Positions 57,500-64,000 of a stretch of DNA of 64,000 nucleotides are shown here, piece after piece. The notes under the pieces are model-generated. The model saw only the letters and a list, made by a program, of their open reading frames with translations. It did no database searches and had not been told where the DNA came from. The stretch's first letter is position 1. Each line of letters starts with the position of its first letter. A program made the position numbers and the translations under genes. The stretch comes from Halichondria panicea (taxonomy: Eukaryota; Porifera; Demospongiae; Suberitida; Halichondriidae). The stretch lies in contig NC_087385.1 in the NCBI RefSeq assembly GCF_963675165.1, positions 4,574,412 to 4,638,411 on the forward strand. Reading direction: 5' to 3'.

Positions 57500-58050
57500 A
57501 AGTATTTTGAACTTTTGAGATAGGTCTAAACATTGTTATGACTATGTTTTATGTATAGCTTAGTTCTAGAAATGGAACACACGTATTTAAAAGAAGAATG
57601 TAAATACTGTACCCATCATAGCAATAATTATGTCATAGATATACCGAGTGTTGTATGAAATATACAGGCACAAGCCCGACGGTAATGTTGACTGGATATT
57701 GCTCTTTTATATCTCGAGGACTGTTACCAAATTATGCCTTACGGCTAACATGGAAAGTGTAACACGGAAGGGACTGTATGACTTTTATTACACGCTTGTT
57801 ACCTAATTGATAACATGATATATATAATTATAAGCGAAAGCACCACGGGTGCTGATGCCTCGGTGAAGGAGCCAAAGATGTATGGCAATGAAGCTACAGT
57901 ACTAGCAGACTATTATTAAATACACACATGTGCGTTGCTAGGAACAGTAGGAACAGAGGGAACAGCTGTTTAATAGTTTCAATGCTGACTTAGCATATTT
58001 CGCGACAATTATATGAAGTGTACTGATTGTATTATAAATATAATATTGAA
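57500..58050. other. Array spacer, no gene
   Basis: No gene is seen. The end of this stretch (GGAACAGTAGGAACAGAGGG, TTAATAGTTTCAATGCTG) is homologous to spacers before the copies at 56.0 and 62.9 kb, marking the duplication unit. Confidence 0.5.
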
Positions 58051-58505
58051 AGTGCAGCATCACTGAACAACATTGATAATGGAGATTCCAAATAAAAGTT
58101 TACTTAAAGGGGTGGACATGTAGTGAGGTAAGTTCACAGGCAAGCCACAGAGCAACAGGATACCATTCAACAACCATACAAGTATAGAGACTGTCAATAT
58201 GGAATCAGGTGAATAATTATATTGCAGCATTTTCTACTGTTTTTCATGCATCTGCATGCAGGACAAACTGAGTGAGATTTCCAAAACCAAATGTCATAAA
58301 TCTTTGCGCTTCGTATTGATGGATTCATTACAGGGAAAGAAGACCACTATATATACATATATAGATTGAGTGTAGCTGCTATCATCAATGCTAAAAAGGT
58401 ACTAGCAGTGCCAACATTCATACCCATGCACGTGCAAATAATCAGGTACATTGACCCATGACAATACATGTATATCATGCAGGCTCAAAAGTCAAACATT
58501 AATTT
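58050..58505 (+). pseudogene. CD225-like array copy 4, decayed
   Basis: First exon ATGGAATCAG and a GTGAAT donor at about 58198-58207 are followed by exon 2. It starts GACAAACTGAGTGAGATTTC with a deletion that breaks frame, and a second deletion removes most of the first TM segment (from GACCACTATATATAC directly to TTGAGTGTAGCTGCTATC). Exon 3 survives only as GCTCAAAAGTCAAACATTAA before the next unit begins. Confidence 0.85.
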
Positions 58506-59182
58506 GTATGTATTGAAAGTGCAGAAGAAACAGCATCATTGAACAACATTGATAATGGAGCATCCAAACAAAATAATGATTAGAGTATTTAAAGGGACAG
58601 TGAGGTATAGGTTCACGGGCAAGCACAGAGCAACAGGAGGAAACCATTCAACAACCGTATACAAGTAGGTGAATATATTGCAGCATTCTCTACTGTTTCT
58701 CATCACCCATGCATCTGCAGGACAAACTGGAGCGAGATTCCCAAAACCAAACGTCGGGAATATTTGCTTCGCATCGAGTTCATTACAGGGAAAGAAGACC
58801 ACTACTATATATCTTGTCTCTGCCCACCTTGCTCGCTGCATTCCTTCTTCTTTTTGCTTGGCCAGGAATTCTGTTGAGTGTAGTTGCTCTAAAAAGGTGC
58901 ACCATTCATACCCAAGATTCATATTGCATGCACGTGCAAATAATCAGGCACGAGGAAACCAGTATTGTGATGTACATTGACTCGTAACAAAATATCATGC
59001 ATGTTCAAAACTGGACATTGAAGGGAATAAAACTGAGGCTGAGAGAAAGGCTTTTCTGGCTAAGAATCTCAACATTGCATCCTACATCATCTCTGGAGTG
59101 TTTCATAGTGATGTCAACGGTATTCCCAGTGGCACTTCACATTGGAATCAGGCTATACGCAGCTGATTTAGAACTACTGAAA
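58505..59182 (+). pseudogene. CD225-like array copy 5, start exon lost
   Basis: The promoter is present, but the stretch holding ATGGAATCAG is deleted (TACAAGTAG|GTGAATAT). Exon 2 (from about 58730) keeps GQTGARFPKPNVGNICF, then shifts frame at the deletion before GGGAAAGAAGACC; the TM block LLFAWPGILLSVVAL is readable only in the shifted frame. The exon 3 acceptor is changed (ATGCATG|TTCAAAAC) and the tail is frameshifted. Confidence 0.85.
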
Positions 59183-59404
59183 TAAAGAAATAAAGAATAC
59201 AGACACGTATGTATGAATATTTCATAAATAAAAATTGTGACAAACTGAAATCACACAATCTGAGTGCTTGATCCACCCACTTTATTGATAAACAGCAGTG
59301 CTATATGGTTGTCTGCGCATGCGCAGAAAATAAGCATGCCTGCTCCATAGTAACAGCTGCCACACGCATGTGTATTTAAGGGACACGCCCATTTTCTGAA
59401 TTAC

Positions 59405-59466
59405 TAAAAAGAAAATCCAAGCCGGATAATCAACTTAACGTTCCGGATAATCGAGGTTCTACTGTA
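59405..59466 (-). mobile_element. Single terminus of a pogo/Tigger-like element
   Basis: The complement of the right end reads TACAGTAGAACCTCGATTAT then CCGGAACG, with a second GATTATCCGG 20 bp inward. This is the style of pogo/Tigger-type termini (family resemblance from memory). The opposite end is not seen, so it is a fragment. Confidence 0.4.
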
Positions 59467-59560
59467 CTTTCTATAGATCTATATACATAATACACAAGCT
59501 AGATATACAGCTAGTGATACAGTCCTGCATGCTCACATTACAAAAAGGTGTCAGACTCGT

Positions 59561-59959
59561 TCAGTTAATGTCCATTTCACAGAGTTCAACTGGCTGTACC
59601 TCAGCGTAGATATTGTTGTCAATCATGTGCTTCAACACTTTTTCAGCGAGTTCTGTCTCTTCTATAGCTACTTTCAGCACTATTTTCAGCAGTGTCCTGT
59701 AGGTTGCATCAGCAGGATTGTGGCCTCTCCATGTTTTGAAACAACTCGGCATTGCCATTGTATTGCCTTGTGAAGCAGCTATGAACTTCACGTCTCCCAT
59801 CTCGGCGGCAGTCAGTCCCATTTTCTCGGTGAAGACATTCACATTGTTGAAGTGCTTCGCCAAGACAGGAAACTCGCTCTTATTAATCTCTGTATCTAGC
59901 ATTCGAGAGGCTTTATTATCTGGGTTGTACTTTCCTAAGAATTCTGCAACTTGGTCCAT
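59561..59959 (-). CDS. Death-fold domain protein (132 aa)
   Basis: Single-exon frame from ATG 59959 to TGA at 59561-59563. The start reads MDQVAEFLGKYNPDNKASRM. The second half has the death-domain signature: helical LTAAEMGDVKFIA, then MPSCFKTWRGHNPADATYRT (Trp77), LLKIVLKVAIEETELAEKVL. Death-fold domains mediate homotypic assembly in apoptosis and innate immune signalling. A protein holding only this domain would act as an adaptor or a decoy, which is inference. A TATATAAG box lies about 65-75 bp upstream on this strand (about 60024-60031) with TACTCAC further on. The gene sits alone on the minus strand within the CD225-like array; the absence of introns could reflect retroposition. Confidence 0.7.
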   Translation of the reverse strand: MDQVAEFLGKYNPDNKASRMLDTEINKSEFPVLAKHFNNVNVFTEKMGLTAAEMGDVKFIAASQGNTMAMPSCFKTWRGHNPADATYRTLLKIVLKVAIEETELAEKVLKHMIDNNIYAEVQPVELCEMDIN

Positions 59960-60453
59960 TTCTGTTGGTGGGTTTAGTAGAAGGATATTCAGGGTTGTGG
60001 TGAGTAGGATATGCCTTGCTTATATAATTATGCGTATACTGTTGCTAAGTACATATTTATGGAGTCCCTGATTTTTTCCCTTATAAGTACTGACACGTAC
60101 AAATGCTATAGACATTGAAGGAATGGGCTAAATAGGATTCATTACGAGAGGTTAGAGAATCATGAGACTACTGCAGCACACCACCATGCACCCCCAGCAA
60201 AGGTTCACAGGACAGATGATCTAATCAGATCATATTTATGATTTGGTAACTGTAATCAAATTCATTATTACCTTGTAGCTTGTTGTTAGAAAATAAATGA
60301 ATGTAGCTAATGTTGCATCGAGTAATAAACTATAACTATACACACAACAACAACAACTTTTGTCAGCTCCAACAACATTGCCACACTCATACATACGTGA
60401 ACTTTCCCTCTGGCCCCTCAAGAGAATACACAGATAGCAGCAATGATAGAGTA

Positions 60454-60688
60454 CCGTATAGCGCGAAATTTTCGAGGCACTTATATTTCATGCATTGGCC
60501 TCTAAAAACCATTTCGTTGCACAATGTTCGCGGAATGACTGCTTACCGGAAGCCACGCCTTTAAATCTTTGCATGATAGCAGGTAATTCTAATTAAAGAA
60601 CACTTTTTGTGGACTTAATTTTCGTGTAGAATTCTAACCCCACAAAATCCGCGAAAATTAAGCCCCTCGAAAATTTCGCGCTATACGG
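60454..60688. mobile_element. MITE of the CCGTATAGC family, copy 4, in a CD225-like promoter
   Basis: 235 bp with ends CCGTATAGCGCGAAATTTTC and its inverted complement, flanked by TA. It interrupts the promoter of the broken copy at 60.7-61.1 kb: flanks read GATAGAGTA and TATTATAAAAGGAGGCATAT, while the paralogous uninterrupted site in copy 3 is GATAGAGTATATAAAGAGAG (56363 onward). Confidence 0.92.
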
Positions 60689-60689
60689 T

Positions 60690-61150
60690 ATTATAAAAGG
60701 AGGCATATTCATCCCTAACTAAAACAATTTTCTACAAGCCTGCAGGTGTAGCGACTAATCAAATCAAAAAAGAAGTAATGGAGCGAGGTGAATGAATGTA
60801 AAATATAATAGCTAATGTTGCATCCAAGTAACTAACTATACACACACACAAGTCAGACAACAGGTCAGACAACACCTTTCCACCCCCCTCATTCCAGTCC
60901 CTGTGTTTCAACAACATCTGCGACGGCTTCAGGATAGGAGGAGGATCACTACTACGCTCTCTCCATCTGCAACACTATTGTGGCAGCTGTACTGTTGGCC
61001 GGCATGGCTTGACAGTGTACAATGAAGATGGCTGCCACACTGAAGAGCATTGGAAGCCATGCCAACAGTACAGCTGCCACAATAGTGTTGCGGATGGAAA
61101 GAGCGTTTATAGACATATGTGCAGTATACGTACCTACATGTACATAATAA
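60690..61150 (+). pseudogene. CD225-like array copy 6 (second subtype) with an internal inverted duplication
   Basis: The first exon ATGGAGCGAG with GTGAATG donor lies at 60779. Exon 2 starts from about 60872, with an extra 13-bp duplication of CAGACAACAGGT type. It then loses two bases (AGGATAGGAGGAGG against AGGATAGGCAAGGAGG in copy 3), shifting the frame. From 60955 the TM-coding segment reads to 61010 and is followed by its own inverted copy (61054-61105). No exon 3 is present. Confidence 0.85.
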
Positions 61151-61162
61151 TACTGAATATAG

Positions 61163-61290
61163 TAAATAAGCTGCTCGTACGCCTTGTCGATTTGCATATG
61201 AGATGAATCATATTATGGATTTGGATTACTAAGGTTATGAGCAATTGTTTTAAAATACTGAAAGTGTATAGCATCACTGATAATGGATCA
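61163..61290 (-). pseudogene. Partial duplicate of the 54.8-kb TPP2 exon
   Basis: On the minus strand IDKAYEQL is coded at about 61175-61198, with the next codons replaced. Adjacent intron sequence (TATGAGCAATTGTTTT, ACTGAAAGTG, AGCATCACTGA) matches the flank of the exon at 54826. The acceptor CAG is changed to CAA, so the copy cannot splice normally. Confidence 0.8.
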
Positions 61291-61465
61291 AAATTGATAG
61301 ATTGGGTATACAGGGTTTTGCAGACATCAACAATAGTGTCGAGGGTTGAGCGTTCCTTATATGGAGTGCTTTGCGCTTTGTAATCTTCCATATAAGGAAC
61401 ACTCAACCCTCTATGTTGCAAAGATTGAAGCATATACTCAGAAGCAAGCGGATACCATTCAACAA

Positions 61466-62000
61466 CCGTATACAAATGGAGACTGTCAATATGGAATCAG
61501 GTGAATATATTGCAGCATTCTCTACTGTTTCTCATCACCCATGCATCTGCAGGACAAACTTGAACAAGATTTCCAAACCAAATGTCGCGAATATTTGCTT
61601 CATATCGATGTTTATTACAGGAAAAGAAAACCACTACTATATCCTGTCTCATCGTACCTTGGTCTTTGCATACATTCTCTTTTTTGCTTGGCCAGAAATT
61701 CTGTTGAGTGTAGCCACTATCATCAATGCTAAAAAGGTACACCATTCATATACCCAAGATTCATTGCACGTGCAAATTAGCAGGCACGAGGAATCCAGTA
61801 TTGTGATGTATATTGACTCATAATAAAATATCATGCAGGCTCAAGAACTAAGACATTGAAGGCAATAAAACTGAGGCTGAGAGAAAGGCTTCTCTGGCTC
61901 AGAATCTCAACATTGCATCCTACATCACATCTGTAGTGTGTTTCGTATTGGTGTCAACGGTACTCCCAGTGGCTATTTACGTTGGAATCGTATACAGTTA
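61466..62000 (+). pseudogene. CD225-like array copy 7, with stop and frameshifts
   Basis: First exon ATGGAATCAG (about 61491) joins exon 2 (61553) to give GQT followed by TGA. A one-base deletion (CCAAACC for CCAAAACC) then moves the frame, in which ISKPNVANICFISMFITGKE and LFFAWPEILLSVATIINAKK are still readable. Exon 3 has an extra base (GAACTAAGACATTGA), causing another stop. Conservation outside these lesions is high, so inactivation is recent. Confidence 0.85.
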
Positions 62001-62039
62001 GCTACAATAAGGACATACGCCTGCATTAGGCTATAGGTA

Positions 62040-62700
62040 CATGCATGTATATAATTATTTACAACTTGACATAGATTTTGTGGATTCACGTCACAATTAA
62101 GGTCCATTCCATTGTCATTTGATGTACTTCTAGGTACGTACAAACGCAGCTGATTTAGAATACAGATACTAGTTAGTGCACACTAGATGTTAGCCTCCTT
62201 CACAGCCTCTTCTTTTTTTGTTCTTTGTCACAATAGTTCAGTAAGATAAAATACGAGATGAATTGGAGGAACAAAGAAAGAAAGAAGAAAGAGACAAAGA
62301 AAAAGTAGAGCCTGCCTTGCTAAGTCGCGTGACGGTAGACAAGTGGTAGACAAGTGAAAATGAACGTGAGCAATCATTAGCTGGGCGGAGCCTGGCAGAG
62401 CAAAAAGCTATACAGCATGCCTATACGCGTATACGCATTGCAAACTCTAACATAAAAGCTGTTAGCATCCTGGATAGTATGCCAGAATCAAGTGTGGAGA
62501 CATCGTAGAACGAGGGCTTACCATTAAAGATCTAGATCTAGATCTAAATTTAGCTCAGTTTTTTTCCTGAGTTCAGAACAGACCCTAGTGGATATAATTA
62601 TTACAGCAGTATAGTCTTCTCTAGTCTTTCATACTTCCTAAAGGTCTCACGAAGGCTGTTCATAAAATTATGCACTCCAGTACAGGCAACTACTATGCTC
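62040..62700. other. Spacer with an unrelated insertion
   Basis: Between array copies lies sequence absent from other spacers. It includes a charged frame (about 62248-62350, ELEEQRKKEERDKEKVEPAL) of unknown origin and the repeat AGATCTAGATCTAGATCTA at about 62528. Confidence 0.4.
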
Positions 62701-62906
62701 CTGTCTAACTATTATTTAGAACATTTGAAACAGTAGGAACCGTGGGGACAATAGAAACAGCTGTAATAGTTTAAATGCTGTGTATAGCATGAGTATTACA
62801 CTTATATTGAAAGTGCAAAAAAAACGTATCACTGAACAAATTTAAAGGGTGAAGTAAGTTCACAGGCAGCAAGCATAAAGCAACAAGAAAGTATCATTTA
62901 ACAACC

Positions 62907-63441
62907 ATGGTGGAGACTGTCAATATGGAATCAGGTGAATATAAATTATTGCAGCATTCTCTACTGTTTCTCATCACACATCTGCAGGACAAACCAGAGC
63001 GAGATGTCCAAAACCAAATGTTGCGAATTTTTGCTGCAAACCAATAGCTCAGTGGATCATTACAGGGAAAAAAGACCACTACTATATCCTGTCTCTGCGT
63101 ACCTTGCTAATTGCATGCATTCTCCTTTTTGCTTGGCCAGGAATTCTGTTGAGTGTAGCTGCTATCATCATTGCTAAAAAGGTACACCATTCATACCCAA
63201 GATTCATTGCACGTGCAAATTATCAGGCACGAGGAATCCAGTATTGTGATGTACATTGACTCATAACAATATCATGCAGGCTCAAAAACTGGATATTGAA
63301 GGCAATAAAACCGAGGCTGAGAGAAAGGCTTCTCTCGCTAAGAATCTCAACATTGCATCCTACATCACCTCTTTAGTGTATTTCATAGTGGTGTTAACGG
63401 TACTCCCAGAGGCAATTTACTTTGGAATCGTATACAGTTAG
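62907..63441 (+). CDS. CD225/dispanin (IFITM-like) membrane protein, array copy 8 (121 or 127 aa)
   Basis: Exons 62907-62934, 62988-63181 and 63280-63441. The start may be ATG 62907 (MVETVNMES) or the ATG at 62925 that matches the other copies (MES). Protein: MESGQTRARCPKPNVANFCC..., TGKKDHYYILSLRTLLIACI, LLFAWPGILLSVAAIIIAKK, loop AQKLDIEGNKTEAERKASLA, second helix to AIYFGIVYS. All junctions are GT-AG and in phase with no lesions. Cysteines cluster before the first helix (CPKPNVANFCC), which in IFITM proteins can be lipid-modified; whether that holds here is inference. It is closest to copies 1 and 7, and the promoter TATA region is AAATTTAAAGGG at about 62839. Confidence 0.82.
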
Positions 63442-63444
63442 CTA

Positions 63445-64000
63445 CAATAAGGACATACACCTGCATGAGGCTATAGGTACATGCAGCTGATTTAGAACTA
63501 ATACTAGTTAGTGCACGCACACTAGATGTATTGATATGTATATATGCATGGATATTTCACATACAAATTTAATACATAGCGGTATATAATTATATTGGAA
63601 AGTTTATTTAATGAGTGACAAACTGAAATCACACTAGCTATTATATATAGAGTACTTTAAATAATTAGAACGTGTACGTTCATTACCTTTCACATATGCA
63701 TGGCTATCAAGAATTAAATATAGAAGGTTACAATTCCAATTAACAACATGGCCACACTTACACATACATGAATTTTCCCCTGTTACCTTTCAAGAGTACC
63801 TTAAGGTGACATTATTGCGGGTATTAATCTGCGATTGAGAGTAAAATCGTAGCTACTCACAGATAGTTGGAAAATGCAATTAAAACCACTTATGAGTAAT
63901 TAGAAACGCTATGAATTTCATAACTTGAACAGGATTTAGCGCAAAATTAAATAGCAGCAAAATGAGCTAAACACTGAAATCGCAGACAAATCTATACCTG
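63445..64000. other. 3' flank of the last array copy
   Basis: The segment AATGAGTGACAAACTGAAAT at about 63610 repeats the 3' flanks of other copies (55690, 59236). Beyond it nothing is recognised. In particular, no upstream TPP2 exon is visible before the window ends. Confidence 0.5.

Noticed and set aside
62248..62350. Charged coiled-coil-like frame (EEQRKKEERDKEK)
   Set aside because: It is short, purine-rich low-complexity DNA without splice or start support.

Overview
This is a window of nuclear DNA from an animal. Genes are split by many short GT-AG introns, and the recognisable proteins are metazoan: a SH3-DH-PH RhoGEF, spliceosome proteins CRNKL1 and U2SURP, the giant peptidase TPP2, CD225/dispanin (IFITM-like) membrane proteins and a death-fold protein. 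The AT-rich composition, compact genes, and abundance of small TA-flanked inverted-repeat elements and integrase-core genes fit an early-branching animal, most likely a demosponge. That assignment is inference; nothing in the window names the species.

Layout. 1-24 kb is gene-poor and repeat-rich. It holds zinc-knuckle and gag-like relics, a small two-exon membrane protein gene (6.7-7.05 kb), a decayed integrase-core gene (12.4-13.7 kb) and a divergently transcribed damaged RING-finger gene (13.9-16.2 kb). The last two are separated by a 79-bp perfect hairpin. Several MITE families lie here, one copy inserted inside another. 24.4-36.9 kb (minus) is a SH3-DH-PH Rho guanine-nucleotide exchange factor of the ARHGEF4/ARHGEF9/SPATA13 type. 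It has a long disordered N-terminus encoded by a 1.9-kb exon and an alternative short first exon. 37.1-39.3 kb (minus) is CRNKL1 and 39.5-47.6 kb (plus) is U2SURP; these two spliceosome genes are head-to-head across about 200 bp. 48.3-54.8 kb (minus) carries 21 exons coding the C-terminal 739 residues of tripeptidyl peptidase II. The catalytic N-terminal half is not in the window.

54.9-63.5 kb is a tandem array of CD225/dispanin-like genes on the plus strand: three intact copies (119, 128 and 121 aa) and five broken ones, with a single-exon death-fold gene on the minus strand in the middle. The array begins directly against the 5'-most TPP2 exon seen here. A partial copy of that exon, with a mutated splice acceptor, recurs at 61.2 kb inside the array, so the duplicated unit included part of TPP2. 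Either the array sits in a TPP2 intron longer than 9 kb, or TPP2 is 5'-truncated at this locus.

Exon boundaries were set by hand from GT-AG signals, reading-frame continuity and family resemblance, with no alignment or transcript data. The four large genes are secure because exon phases close across all junctions. Calls in the first 24 kb are much less certain.
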